Below, one piece after another: positions 41,653 to 50,021 of a stretch of DNA of 50,021 nt. The DNA comes from UBA12191 sp009937185 (lineage in GTDB: Bacteria; Planctomycetota; UBA8108; UBA1146), in the NCBI GenBank assembly GCA_938075155.1, contig CALJGL010000031.1:1-50021 (forward strand), read 5' to 3'. The notes beneath the pieces are model-generated. The model had not been told where the DNA came from and searched no databases. It worked only from the letters and a program-made list of their open reading frames with translations. Position 1 is the stretch's first letter. Each line of letters opens with the position of its first letter. The position numbers were made by a program, and so were the translations under genes.

Positions 41653-42237
41653 TTATCCTTTTTCTTCTTCACTTTCCGGGGCTGCATCGACAGCCACGGT
41701 GTCCGCTTCAGCGGCCTCGGTTTCACCCGTTTCTTCAGCGACAGGCTCTGATACTTCAGGATCTGACGCTTCGGCTTCTGCTGCAGCAGCTTCAGGCTCA
41801 TCTTCATTTGCGGATTCCGCTGCGGGAGCTTTTCCTTCTTCAGTATTCTCGCTGGAAGCGGAGTCACGTTGAGGAGCCGATGAAGGATCCGGCTGCGCGG
41901 CACGACGATCAGCGATATCTTTGCGACGCTTCATCTCTTCTTCCAAGAAATCTTCCTGGACAAAGAGCGATCGCATGATCTTTTCGTTGAGTTGTGCATC
42001 GGTTCGCATGCTCACGATACTTTGAGTATCTGCCCGGAAATAAATGAGGAAATAGACTCCCCGCTTAGTTCCTTTGATCTCGTATGCCAGTCTTTGCTCT
42101 GGCCACTTTTCGCTATATTCAATAGCGCCGCCATGACTCTCGACAATGCCGATCATCATGCTTTCAAGTTCTGTCCAACCCTGAGATGCTACAGAAGCAT
42201 CGATGAGGAATAAGCCCTCATATAATCTTTCGGTCAA
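41653..42237 (-). CDS. rpsF: 30S ribosomal protein S6 with an acidic C-terminal extension
   Basis: 194 residues, about twice the usual core. The core has LYEGLFLIDASV, EYSEKWPEQRLAYEIKG and YFLIYFRAD, the S6 signatures. From about residue 118 the tail is almost wholly Ala, Glu, Ser and Pro. E. coli S6 also has a glutamate tail, added after translation by RimK; here a longer acidic tail is genome-encoded. The start is TTG with AGGAG seven bases upstream. It heads the rpsF-ssb-rpsR-rplI group. Confidence 0.94.
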   Translation of the reverse strand: MTERLYEGLFLIDASVASQGWTELESMMIGIVESHGGAIEYSEKWPEQRLAYEIKGTKRGVYFLIYFRADTQSIVSMRTDAQLNEKIMRSLFVQEDFLEEEMKRRKDIADRRAAQPDPSSAPQRDSASSENTEEGKAPAAESANEDEPEAAAAEAEASDPEVSEPVAEETGETEAAEADTVAVDAAPESEEEKG

Positions 42238-42408
42238 AGTGATCTCCTTTACAGATCTTGATTTGCGAAAAGCCCCCCCGTGACCAACAGGGAATCTATG
42301 CTATTTCGCACCCAATTGTTTAGTTTGCTTACTCATATGGACCACAAGTGTGATGCAGAATCGTAGGCTCATAAAGAAGTTCAACGAGCGTCAACTCGTG
42401 AGATTTCT

Positions 42409-43029
42409 TCAAATACCGGGGGTATTCTCCTCCGGAAGCGGCCCATTGTAGCGAAGACCTGCATTCTTTACACCCTCAACCGCCCAGCAAAGTGCAGAAT
42501 CTGCCGCTCTATGAATTGAGCGCTGTTGACGTGCCCATTCAGCCTCTACGGGCTTTTCTAGAACGAAATCCTCAACAGTTTGCCCCTCGGAAGGTCGACC
42601 TATTCCCATTCTGCACCGCGCGAAACGGTCGGAACCGAGATTTTGGATCAGATCTTCGATGCCTCTGTGGCCTCCTGAAGATCCTCCAGGTCGCATTCGT
42701 AGCATTCCTGGATCGAGATCAAGGTCGTCTACAACCACCAATAGATCTTCGATCGTTGCGTCGATCTTACGGAGATAACCCTTCACCGGAGCCCCGCTGC
42801 AATTCATGAACGACATGGGCTTGAGGAGATGGAGCTTGCGCCCCTTCCAACCTGCAGAGAAGGCTTCAAGGTCTGGCTGCGTAAATGGATCAGTGGCTTT
42901 CAGCAGTGCGACAAGATTGTCCACGACCGAGAACCCCAAATTATGGCGTGTATCTATATAAGAATCTCCCGGATTGCCAAGGCCAACGATGACTCGTGGG
43001 CGTGAGCGATCAGGGAGAGATCTTGCCAA
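42409..43029 (-). CDS. pth: Peptidyl-tRNA hydrolase
   Basis: 206 residues. It recycles peptidyl-tRNA. Signatures: VGLGNPGDSYIDTRHNLGF (with the catalytic His), KPMSFMNCSG, DDLDLDPGMLRMRPGGSSGGHRG (quoted in two halves by family) and RMGIGRP. The N-terminus, counted from a TTG, is about 10 residues longer than usual and the start is uncertain. It follows rplY by 23 bases. Confidence 0.94.
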   Translation of the reverse strand: MARSLPDRSRPRVIVGLGNPGDSYIDTRHNLGFSVVDNLVALLKATDPFTQPDLEAFSAGWKGRKLHLLKPMSFMNCSGAPVKGYLRKIDATIEDLLVVVDDLDLDPGMLRMRPGGSSGGHRGIEDLIQNLGSDRFARCRMGIGRPSEGQTVEDFVLEKPVEAEWARQQRSIHRAADSALCWAVEGVKNAGLRYNGPLPEENTPGI

Positions 43030-43052
43030 AACAGAACCAGTTCCGTAAGAGT

Positions 43053-43610
43053 TTATCCGCCGCGTCGACCGTGACAGATAATGACCGGAGTACCTTCAGA
43101 GAGAAGAAGTTCAACTCCCTCAGGCATGACCAGATCGCGTGCACGAACCGATTCGTTGGTCCCCATCGATTCGACGTTGATCGTCAGTGAATCGCAAAGG
43201 TTTCCAATTTTGCCTCGCACGGGCACATGACGGTAAGCCATATCCATGACTCCACCCCCTGTTACGCCCTTTGCGATTCCGGAAGTGAGAATCCGCATCG
43301 TTGTCGTGATTTCAGCATCGAGCGAAACACGAGCAAGGTCAGCATGGATGGCTTTATCACCATAAATATCGTACTGAACTTCTTTGAGAATTCCTGATTC
43401 GACCTGTCCCTCAAACTTGATCTCGAAGAATCGATGATGATTCTCCAAAGCTTTAAAGAACTCACTCGCATTCACTGTGAGATTCAAATTTGGCTTGTCT
43501 CCACCGTAAACGTTAACGGGCATATGGCCCTCATCACGCAAACGACGTGTAGAACTAGATCCGGAACTGGTGGTATCGCGGGAGGATCCCTCCATCACGA
43601 ACTTATCCAT
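43053..43610 (-). CDS. rplY: 50S ribosomal protein L25/CTC form
   Basis: 185 residues, the two-domain TL5/CTC type. The N-terminal L25 domain (SSSTRRLRDEGHMPVNVYGG near residue 20) binds 5S rRNA. The C-terminal beta domain has KEVQYDIYGDKAIHADLARV and VPVRGKIGNLCDS. The order prs-rplY-pth is widely conserved and seen here. Confidence 0.95.
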   Translation of the reverse strand: MDKFVMEGSSRDTTSSGSSSTRRLRDEGHMPVNVYGGDKPNLNLTVNASEFFKALENHHRFFEIKFEGQVESGILKEVQYDIYGDKAIHADLARVSLDAEITTTMRILTSGIAKGVTGGGVMDMAYRHVPVRGKIGNLCDSLTINVESMGTNESVRARDLVMPEGVELLLSEGTPVIICHGRRGG

Positions 43611-43645
43611 CTTGGGTCACCCTTCGGTTACACACCTAATTGGTA

Positions 43646-44590
43646 TCAAAGGCTATTACGGCCTATCGAAGCAGATTTATGTATCTGTCGAATGGCATTG
43701 CCGAACGCCGCAGCGCACGACAGAACAGATACCCTATCACTGGAAATCTTTCCGTCCACCGGAATGGTGTCGACGAAAGCAAACTCCTGAGCGGGAGAGG
43801 CCAAAAGCCTCTCAACTGCAGGACCACATAAAACGGGGTGCGTACAGGCCAATATCACCGATTTGGCACCCTTATCGAGAACCAGACGAGCAGCAGCAGT
43901 AATTGAGCCCCCCGTCGCGATCACATCATCTGCCAAAATAGCGTTCATTCCGGCCACGTCGCCGATAATGAAACCTATCTCGGTCTTTTCGCCACTGACA
44001 CGCCTTTTGTCGACAGTCGCCAGTCGAGCTCCTAAGCCGCGGCTATAGGCTCTTGCCATTTTAATGGCACCTACGTCTGGACTGACCACGACGAGATCTT
44101 CAAATTCCTTTTTACGGAAGTGATCCACAATCACCGAACCGGCGTAGACGTGATCCACGGGAATATCGAAAAACCCCTGAATCTGTTCGCAGTGTAGATC
44201 CATTGTCACAACACGGTCAGCTCCAGCAGCGACAATCAAGTTGGCAACCATTTTGGCGGTGATGGGAACTCGTGCACCTTGTTCACGTCGGTCTTGACGC
44301 GCATATCCAAAGTAGGGAATCACTGCGGTGATTCGAGCGGCAGACGATCTCTTCACGCAATCGATCATCACCAGGAGTTCCATGAGGTTTTCGTTTACGG
44401 GAGGACACGTGGATTGGACGATGAAGACATCCTTGCCTCGTACGTCTTCCCCTAACGAAACGGAAATTTCGCCATCAGGGAAACGAGTGACTTCAGCTCT
44501 TCCCGGCTCTAGACCCAAGTCGCTGCATATATCAGCGGCTAATGTGTGATTCGAGTTACCGTTGAGTACTACCATCGTGTCGGAAAGCAT
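43646..44590 (-). CDS. prs: Ribose-phosphate pyrophosphokinase
   Basis: 314 residues. Makes PRPP from ribose 5-phosphate and ATP. Signatures: the FPDGEISVSLGEDVRGKDVFIVQ region, GYARQDRREQGARVPITAK, TMDLHCEQIQGFFDIPVDH, and the PRPP loop ADDVIATGGSI. The start overlaps the glmU stop by one base (TGATG). Class I, allosteric type, judged from overall sequence. Confidence 0.96.
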   Translation of the reverse strand: MLSDTMVVLNGNSNHTLAADICSDLGLEPGRAEVTRFPDGEISVSLGEDVRGKDVFIVQSTCPPVNENLMELLVMIDCVKRSSAARITAVIPYFGYARQDRREQGARVPITAKMVANLIVAAGADRVVTMDLHCEQIQGFFDIPVDHVYAGSVIVDHFRKKEFEDLVVVSPDVGAIKMARAYSRGLGARLATVDKRRVSGEKTEIGFIIGDVAGMNAILADDVIATGGSITAAARLVLDKGAKSVILACTHPVLCGPAVERLLASPAQEFAFVDTIPVDGKISSDRVSVLSCAAAFGNAIRQIHKSASIGRNSL

Positions 44591-45927
44591 CAGGAACCTT
44601 TCTCGTCGTCACCATCCTCAGATTTACTCTGAGGTTTTTTCACCATATTTTTAGCAGGAACACCAATAACAGTAGTTCCATCCTCGATCACTTTGCCCGG
44701 AGGAACCACAGCCCCCGCTCCTATCGTTGCGTTCTTTCCTACATGACCCGGAGCCACAATGACAGAACCGCTGCCGACAAAAGCACCTTCTTTTATGAGA
44801 GTGTGATGCTTTTTCTTTCCATCGTAATTCGCAACAACAGCACCCGCACCAATATTGGCATTCTCTTCGATCGTTGCATCACCGAGATACGCCAAATGCT
44901 TCGCTTTGGCACCGTCTTTAATTTGACTTCGATTGACCTCTACAAAGTCACCGATCACGACACCGTTTCCTAGAATGGATCCGGATCTGATATGAGCGAA
45001 AGGTCCCACTTCACAATCAGTACCAATCTCGACCCCACGCCGGATTACGGTTTGAGGTTGAATCAGAGTATCCTGACCTATGGAGACGTCCATTTCTATC
45101 CAAGTGGTCAAAGGATCTACAATCGTGACTCCACGACTCATGTGATCACGTTGTATTCTCTGCTGAATCTGCCTAGAAGCCTGAGCCAATTGCTGGCGGT
45201 CGTTCACCTGGGCGAATTCCTTGTCCACACAGCAATCATGAGTACCTACGCCAAGATCACGTTCCTTGAGAACCTCTACCAAACGAGTGAGGTAAGCCTC
45301 TTTATCGGGATCTCCTGAAGACAAATCCTCTTCGACGAGAAAGCGCAGAGCCGGGAGAGTTTTCCTGTGATCCAATGCGTAAATCCCCAGATTGACCTCA
45401 TGGATTTCTTCGTCATCGAGAGCACGCTCTTTTTGTTCGACGATGCCGTTAAATGCACCCTCTGAGCCCACCTCTGAGCCACGGACAATTCTTCCCATTC
45501 CAAAGGGGTCATTCAGGATCGAAGTCGCCACCGTGAACGTGTGATCAGAATTATTATGCGAAGAGACGATGCCTTGAAGAAGTTCCACGTCGAGATCAGG
45601 CAGATCACCATTCACGATCATCACGGTGTCGAAACGCGGAGGACTTTGATCCAAAGCTTCAAGAACGGCATGCCCTGTTCCCCGAGGTGGATCCTGAAGT
45701 GCGAGACGAATATCAGAACCGTCGAGATGAGCACGAATAGAATCGGCGCCGTGGCCCACAACGACAGTGATGTCGGAAGCCCCAGCAAGTCGCACCTGTC
45801 GAATCACATGATCCAGCATCGGTAGCCCGAGTAGAGGATGAAGAACTTTGGGGAGTGAGGATCGCATTCGGGTTCCTCGACCTGCTGCGAGGATAACAGC
45901 GGAAAACTGGTCCATGTCCGGATCCAT
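44590..45927 (-). CDS. glmU: Bifunctional GlmU: GlcNAc-1-phosphate uridyltransferase / glucosamine-1-phosphate acetyltransferase
   Basis: 445 residues. It makes UDP-GlcNAc, the precursor of both peptidoglycan and lipid A. The N-terminal uridyltransferase domain has LAAGRGTRMRSSLPKVLHPL and GTGHAVLEA. The C-terminal left-handed beta-helix (about 250-430) has FVEVNRSQIKDGAKAKHLAYLGDA and NIGAGAVVANYDGKKKHHT with the acetyltransferase site. First gene of the glmU-prs-rplY-pth run, after tRNA-Gln. Confidence 0.96.
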   Translation of the reverse strand: MDPDMDQFSAVILAAGRGTRMRSSLPKVLHPLLGLPMLDHVIRQVRLAGASDITVVVGHGADSIRAHLDGSDIRLALQDPPRGTGHAVLEALDQSPPRFDTVMIVNGDLPDLDVELLQGIVSSHNNSDHTFTVATSILNDPFGMGRIVRGSEVGSEGAFNGIVEQKERALDDEEIHEVNLGIYALDHRKTLPALRFLVEEDLSSGDPDKEAYLTRLVEVLKERDLGVGTHDCCVDKEFAQVNDRQQLAQASRQIQQRIQRDHMSRGVTIVDPLTTWIEMDVSIGQDTLIQPQTVIRRGVEIGTDCEVGPFAHIRSGSILGNGVVIGDFVEVNRSQIKDGAKAKHLAYLGDATIEENANIGAGAVVANYDGKKKHHTLIKEGAFVGSGSVIVAPGHVGKNATIGAGAVVPPGKVIEDGTTVIGVPAKNMVKKPQSKSEDGDDEKGS

Positions 45928-45962
45928 CCCTGTTTGCTGATCGACTCACCCGAAGAATTGAA

Positions 45963-46037
45963 TGGCTACCCGGCGAGGACTCGAACCTCGAATGACTGGA
46001 CCAAAACCAGTTGTGTTGCCAATTACACCACCGGGTA
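45963..46037 (-). tRNA. tRNA-Gln (anticodon TTG)
   Basis: A 75-base cloverleaf with acceptor TACCCGG/CCGGGTA, D-arm GTGT/ACAC, anticodon stem ACTGG/CCAGT with loop TTTTGGT, T-stem CGAGG/CCTCG. CCA is encoded. It lies upstream of glmU on the same strand. Confidence 0.97.
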
Positions 46038-46168
46038 GCGGAATTTTTGTTCTAAAGAAGGTCACCTTTTCTGACACCGTCAAAGTCGCCGACCTCTTCT
46101 GGATCAGATTCTATCGTGGAACCCTCCGGAGCGTCAATCGGAGCGGAAAGATTCCTGCGAGATTGATT

Positions 46169-46780
46169 TCAAGCGGAGATCACAGCCTTCAAGTGCCGGA
46201 TCAGCAAAGAAGACCAACTCTCCCAGTTTTCATCGTCTGGATGGAGGTCCTTCAGCGAGACCCACTCCCCGGTCATGCGGTCAGTTTCGACGATTCGGGG
46301 CTTATTCTTGGCTTTCACCCTGACGGCCCAGCCCAAATGAACTTGACCCACGGATGTTTGATCATCATTGATCCACCCCAGGACTTCGCAATCTTCGGGT
46401 TCAGGAATGAGACCGATCTCTTCTTCGAGTTCTCTCCGAAGTCCTTTCAATAAAAGAGGCAAAGAGCCCTCTTTCTCAGGATTCACGTGCCCTCCGACGC
46501 CGATCGACTTCTTTCCGTGCAGTCGTTTCTCCCCTTGGGTCGCCAAACGTTGAAGGACTAAAATTTGTCCTTCAAAATCAATGCAGACATAGGGAATGAC
46601 CTGTTTCCAAGTGGGATCTTCCTCCGCTGCGGGGCGATCACGGAATGAACCTTGGTTCTCAAGTCGAAGGCAAGACGACAAAATGTCGGAAGAATCGGCC
46701 AAAAACCCCTGAAAATCGCCGATCAGATCGACCATGTCCTGCCGAGGGATACCCCAAACTTGTTCTGGTTCCTGTGACAC
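46169..46780 (-). CDS. Nudix hydrolase
   Basis: 203 residues. The Nudix box is complete: GGHVNPEKEG and, 13 residues on, RRELEEEIGL (about residues 95-121), in the G-x5-E-x7-REUxEExGU form. An N-terminal extension of about 60 residues and a C-terminal helix flank the domain. Substrate cannot be predicted; members hydrolyse nucleoside diphosphates linked to another moiety. The start is a GTG with GAGGTGGG upstream. Convergent with no gene; divergent from the DUF1573 gene. Confidence 0.88.
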   Translation of the reverse strand: MSQEPEQVWGIPRQDMVDLIGDFQGFLADSSDILSSCLRLENQGSFRDRPAAEEDPTWKQVIPYVCIDFEGQILVLQRLATQGEKRLHGKKSIGVGGHVNPEKEGSLPLLLKGLRRELEEEIGLIPEPEDCEVLGWINDDQTSVGQVHLGWAVRVKAKNKPRIVETDRMTGEWVSLKDLHPDDENWESWSSLLIRHLKAVISA

Positions 46781-46932
46781 AACCCACCTCTTTCATTGAA
46801 AAGTCGTTCCCTGAGAAATCTAATCCCCAGACACTCCAGATGCCAGAAGTGCCGCCAATTCAGACTCATAATGCTGTATGCTGATATCAACCATTGGACC
46901 CAAATCAGGGATTTTAGAAGGAAAAAGAAACT

Positions 46933-48021
46933 ATGCGGCTGTACGTTCCGTGGATCATGATTCTCATCGGGGGATTTTGTTTCCTATTCCTCACTCTAGC
47001 AGGACCGGATTTTCCGGTCACAGCGGGTGTCGGTGCTGCTTCAAGCAACGAGAGCACAGCAAATCCACTCGATATCACTCTCAATCCCACCTCTTTAGAT
47101 CTCGGTTCTGTCGGACATGGTCAAAAAGATCTGCTCAGCTTCGAATTGATCAATAATTCCTCTTTACCCATGGAAATCACGAATATTCGACCCAGCTGCG
47201 GCTGTATGAAAATGACGACCTCCACTCGATTCTCGATCGAACCGGGACAAAAGCAGGAAATCCGCTTCTCACTCTCTCTCGGAAGGGGTTGGGGGAATTT
47301 TTCCAAAAAGATCGATATCTACGGGGCTGAGAATCGGTGGCTTCTTTCTTTGCCCGTCAAAGCCTTGTTCCACCCCGGAGTACGCACTGACGCCATGGAA
47401 CTCGTATTCACTACCAGTAAAAGAGAAGACATGCCCACCGCGAAAACACGTCTCGTGTTCAGCGCTTCCGGAGGCCGGACCTCACCCGTTTTGACCGATT
47501 TAATGAGTAGTGATTCCAGAATCTCTTTCCAACTCCCGCAGCGAGATGATGAGACCGGGCAGACCACACTTTCGGTTCAAGCGGCCTCCAACTGGCCGAC
47601 AGGTCGTTTTTCAGCCCAGATCACAGGTCTCTGCAACGGCTTGCCCTTTATTGTCCCAGTTCGAGGACAAGCGTTTGGCTTACTCGTTCATAAGCCCCAC
47701 TCATGGAACCTCCGACAAATACAAGTCTCCGGTTTTTCCGCAGAGACGTTGAGTCTCAAAAGAGCAGACGGATTGCCCTTCAAAATTCTAGATATGCGCC
47801 TGGAATGGACTCGAGAAATCGAAGGATTAGACATCTCTCTGTCCAATACACCCCAAAAAGATGGGTCTGTATTGATCAAAGCATTCGCAGCAGAGCCGAT
47901 CCCTAGAATCAACAAAGGGTTCTTTGGTAACGTGATCATCACGACAAACATCAAGGAAGAGTCACGGGTTTCGATTCCACTCATGGGAGTGGTCAGTCCT
48001 CAACGTAAGGGTCAACGGTGA
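46933..48021 (+). CDS. Exported DUF1573-domain protein
   Basis: 362 residues. A signal peptide or anchor lies at about residues 5-31. The first domain is DUF1573-like (Ig/MSP fold): LDLGSVGHGQ near residue 55, FELINNSS, then the signature IRPSCGC at 86-91. Further beta-rich Ig-like segments follow. Such proteins are common in Planctomycetes and Bacteroidota, with no established role. The lpxD start overlaps its stop (GTGA), so the two are cotranscribed. Confidence 0.83.
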   Translation: MRLYVPWIMILIGGFCFLFLTLAGPDFPVTAGVGAASSNESTANPLDITLNPTSLDLGSVGHGQKDLLSFELINNSSLPMEITNIRPSCGCMKMTTSTRFSIEPGQKQEIRFSLSLGRGWGNFSKKIDIYGAENRWLLSLPVKALFHPGVRTDAMELVFTTSKREDMPTAKTRLVFSASGGRTSPVLTDLMSSDSRISFQLPQRDDETGQTTLSVQAASNWPTGRFSAQITGLCNGLPFIVPVRGQAFGLLVHKPHSWNLRQIQVSGFSAETLSLKRADGLPFKILDMRLEWTREIEGLDISLSNTPQKDGSVLIKAFAAEPIPRINKGFFGNVIITTNIKEESRVSIPLMGVVSPQRKGQR

Positions 48022-49046
48022 AAGTCAAAGATCTTGCTCTAGCTATCGGTGGCACTGTTGAACTCGGGCCGATGGAAGACGTACAGCAAGTACAATCGCC
48101 AGAGAACGCACAACCCGGAGATCTGACTTGGATTGGCGACGCCAAATTTGCTCACCAAGCGATTCACGCAACAGCACTCCTTCTTGGTGAAGATCAAGCG
48201 ATCCCTGAGCAATCGCATCATCAGTCCGTGATTCGACATCCTCACCCTCATGCGGCATTCGCACTGTCTTTACAGACGCTGCAGCCCGATCCCGAACCCG
48301 AATGCTCTGGGATTTCTCCTGAAGCTCATGTGTCCCCAGAAGCAAGTATTGCAGCAGATGTCAGTATCGGACCGGGATGCGTCATCGGAGCACAAGTCGT
48401 CGTTGGCAAAGGCTCACGCATCGCACCTGGCGTTGTCGTGGCTGGCCCCGCACACATCGGAGAGTCCGTGATCATTCACCCTCGGGTGGTGATTCAGAGT
48501 CATTCTAAGATAGGGAATGGTTGTATTCTGCAACCGGGATGCGTCATCGGAGGCGACGGCTTCGGCTATGCACCGAGTCCAACCGGTGCTCTAAAGATCC
48601 CTCACCGTGGAGGCGTCACTCTTGGAAACAATGTAGAGATCGGTTCATTGGCCACCATCGACAAAGGCGTTCTCGACAATACTGAAATCGGTGCTGGAAC
48701 AAAAATCGATAACCTGGTGCATGTCGCTCACAATGTAAAAATTGGAGAACATGGCTTCCTCGCCGCACAAGTCGGCATCGCAGGATCAGCGGTGATAGGA
48801 AATCAATGCGAGTTTGGTGGGCAGAGTGGAATGATAGGACACGCCAGCATCGGCGATAAGGTTCGTGTCGCGGCTAAATCAGCCGTGTTGTCCGGAGGAG
48901 CCGAAGACACCACATTGATGGGAATACCGGCGATGGACGCTCAAAAAATGCGCAAGATCTATGCGATTCTTCAGTCTCTTCCAGAACTGAGAGATCGAAT
49001 ACTGGCCCTGGAATCGAAAAAGGACACTCCCGATTCCAACGCATGA
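48018..49046 (+). CDS. lpxD: UDP-3-O-(3-hydroxyacyl)glucosamine N-acyltransferase
   Basis: 342 residues, normal length. It adds the second acyl chain in lipid A synthesis. The N-terminal uridine-binding domain (residues 1-95, with DLTWIGDAKF) is followed by a hexapeptide beta-helix; the catalytic-His segment is NLVHVAHNVKIGEH, and the QSGMIGHASIGDKV segment is present. The C-terminal helix is short. The start is GTG, overlapping the DUF1573 stop. It lies 12 kb away from lpxC-fabZ/lpxA on the opposite strand. Confidence 0.94.
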   Translation: MKVKDLALAIGGTVELGPMEDVQQVQSPENAQPGDLTWIGDAKFAHQAIHATALLLGEDQAIPEQSHHQSVIRHPHPHAAFALSLQTLQPDPEPECSGISPEAHVSPEASIAADVSIGPGCVIGAQVVVGKGSRIAPGVVVAGPAHIGESVIIHPRVVIQSHSKIGNGCILQPGCVIGGDGFGYAPSPTGALKIPHRGGVTLGNNVEIGSLATIDKGVLDNTEIGAGTKIDNLVHVAHNVKIGEHGFLAAQVGIAGSAVIGNQCEFGGQSGMIGHASIGDKVRVAAKSAVLSGGAEDTTLMGIPAMDAQKMRKIYAILQSLPELRDRILALESKKDTPDSNA

Positions 49047-49049
49047 GAC

Positions 49050-49078
49050 TTGCTCCCGTCACCTCGATTCCCTATAAG
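49050..49078 (+). promoter_or_regulatory. Promoter of tRNA-Ala
   Basis: TTGCTC (49050-49055), 17-base spacer, TATAAG (49073-49078); the predicted start site is about 14 bases before the tRNA. Confidence 0.7.
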
Positions 49079-49098
49079 CATAGATGTCAGAACAAGGA

Positions 49099-49174
49099 GG
49101 GCCTGTAGCTCAGATGGGAGAGCGCTGCGTTCGCAACGCAGAGGTCAGGGGTTCGATCCCCCTCAGGTCCACCA
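49099..49174 (+). tRNA. tRNA-Ala (anticodon CGC)
   Basis: A 76-base cloverleaf with acceptor GGGCCTG/CAGGTCC (G3.U70 identity pair present), anticodon stem CTGCG/CGCAG with loop TTCGCAA, T-loop TTCGATC. CCA is encoded. Confidence 0.97.
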
Positions 49175-49268
49175 ACCGTTTACCTTCATTCATACATATA
49201 AATACAATTCACTATTTTGAGCAGAATTTCTGTTTGTACTATTTTGCAAAAAATCAGAGATGCCAGCT

Positions 49269-49820
49269 TTAATCAACATTTAGCAAATGCCCCAAAATCT
49301 GAACGCTCGGTGTCCCATTGCTGCCTCTTGTGTAAAAAATCTGATCTCCTGGGTAAAACAATGCGGGGTAATCCTCTGGCTGCGTCGGAAGAACTCCTTG
49401 ACCCACAATCGAACCATTACCATTTCCAAAAAAAACACTTGAGGCTAACAAATACTTCCCTTGAGGAACCTCGTAAACAAGGATAGTTTCATTCGGGTTT
49501 TGATAAGGAGGCGTCAATCGTACTCCAACATAATCTGTTGCTTTTGGGAAATATCGACCTAATACAAAATCCATCTCATCAACAGTTATCCCACTGGGAT
49601 TCTGTGCACAGGCCACTGGCACAGGCGTCCCCTCAAAAATGTATCCCAACAAATGAATGGGATCGGTGATATCCACAACGAAATCACCATTCACGTCACC
49701 ATTCACACAATTCGGTCCAGCTGACGCCGGAGCTGCACTTTGAATGAACAAAAGCGTGGTTACGGCATTAAGCAAAACAACAACGCTGACCAACACAGTA
49801 ATTTTTAAAACGCGAATCAT
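49269..49820 (-). CDS. Small secreted protein with one dockerin-like EF-hand repeat
   Basis: 183 residues from the ATG at 49820 (GGAGG six bases upstream). A long signal peptide covers about residues 1-34 (VLVSVVVLLNAVTTLLF, then APASA). A dockerin-like calcium loop DVNGDFVVDITDPIHLLGYIF follows at about residues 42-62; unlike the other dockerin-type proteins here it sits at the N-terminus of the mature protein. The rest is beta-rich and unrecognised. It follows the truncated dockerin gene by 30 bases and is probably cotranscribed. The surroundings are AT-rich. Confidence 0.75.
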   Translation of the reverse strand: MIRVLKITVLVSVVVLLNAVTTLLFIQSAAPASAGPNCVNGDVNGDFVVDITDPIHLLGYIFEGTPVPVACAQNPSGITVDEMDFVLGRYFPKATDYVGVRLTPPYQNPNETILVYEVPQGKYLLASSVFFGNGNGSIVGQGVLPTQPEDYPALFYPGDQIFYTRGSNGTPSVQILGHLLNVD

Positions 49821-49850
49821 CACGACCTCCTAAAGTTTTTGATTGAAAGC

Positions 49851-50021
49851 CTATAGGCAATTCAAGAAAGACTCACAATCTAAAGAGTCTAAAGAGGGGT
49901 CACCTCCACAATCTGGGAAGGGTGCTGGAGGATCCCCAGTTCCACTAAAGAGGTATCCCAGAATTTGGATACCGTCAGCGACGTTAACGGCTCCGTCGTC
50001 ATTGCTGTCGGCGGCTTTTTC
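49851..50021 (-). CDS. Dockerin-type protein, C-terminal end only (5' partial)
   Basis: The frame is open from the window edge for 56 residues. It has one calcium-loop repeat (DSNDDGAVNVADGIQILGYLF) and a cysteine-bearing tail with PAPFPDCGGDPS and CESFLNC. The tail matches in pattern that of the protein at 2755-4089 (PEAPFEECGIDPT, CDSYAAC). The catalytic or structural part lies outside the window. Confidence 0.8.
   Translation of the reverse strand, partial: EKAADSNDDGAVNVADGIQILGYLFSGTGDPPAPFPDCGGDPSLDSLDCESFLNCL

Noticed and set aside
41487..41978. Plus-strand frame of 163 codons across ssb and rpsF
   Set aside because: Leucine/arginine-rich mirror of the acidic S6 tail; no independent support.
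1..50021. CRISPR arrays, transposases, integrases or prophage genes
   Set aside because: No regularly spaced direct repeats and no transposase, integrase or phage structural genes were recognised on either strand.

Overview
The window reads as a chromosomal segment of a Gram-negative, lipopolysaccharide-making, peptidoglycan-containing bacterium, most likely of the Planctomycetota or a nearby lineage (inference; there is no rRNA to settle it). The main pointers are secreted proteins with dockerin-like EF-hand doublets and a shared cysteine-bearing C-terminal tail, an ASPIC/UnbV-FG-GAP lipoprotein paired with a TPR lipoprotein, HEAT and VWA envelope proteins, a fused LpxC-FabZ, a short EF-Ts and C-terminally extended ribosomal proteins S2 and S6. 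Roughly half of the bases are G+C. TTG start codons are unusually common among the best start calls.

Layout. 1-1905: end of a cell-elongation cluster (partial PBP2, RodA). 1906-2754: no protein gene, but a minus-strand candidate structured RNA with a strong terminator and tandem U-tracts. 2755-4089: dockerin-type secreted protein. 4489-6260: a two-gene operon of a coiled-coil protein and a MamK-type bacterial actin, closed by a good terminator; this is the most unusual locus. 6365-10439 (minus): pgk, inositol-phosphatase-like, bifunctional nuclease, lipoprotein and cysteine desulfurase, tightly packed. 10574-17000: envelope proteins, one of them with a 12-bp minisatellite at its 5' end. 16887-20341: beta-oxidation pair (FadJ-like and thiolase). 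20358-25557: VWA protein, glycyl- and arginyl-tRNA synthetases flanking a small orphan gene with a near-consensus promoter. 25688-30266: MazG, MoxR ATPase and a PrkA-type kinase with a structured leader. 30380-31546: glutaryl-CoA dehydrogenase-like enzyme. 31744-31983: a self-contained tRNA-Lys/tRNA-Glu unit with promoter and terminator.

32001-45927 is a long housekeeping stretch on the minus strand: rpsB-tsf-pyrH-frr; an outer-membrane biogenesis group (skp/ompH, lpxC-fabZ, lpxA, Gfo/Idh oxidoreductase); and glmU-prs-rplY-pth-rpsF-ssb-rpsR-rplI-dnaB, preceded by tRNA-Gln. 46169-49046 holds a Nudix hydrolase and DUF1573-lpxD. After tRNA-Ala (49099-49174) composition becomes more AT-rich and two further dockerin-type genes follow, the last cut by the window edge.

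The lipid A genes (lpxC-fabZ, lpxA, lpxD, Skp), the PBP2/RodA pair and GlmU together describe a conventional diderm envelope. The accessory biology lies in the actin/coiled-coil operon, the dockerin-type secreted proteins, the FG-GAP/TPR pair and several structured non-coding elements.
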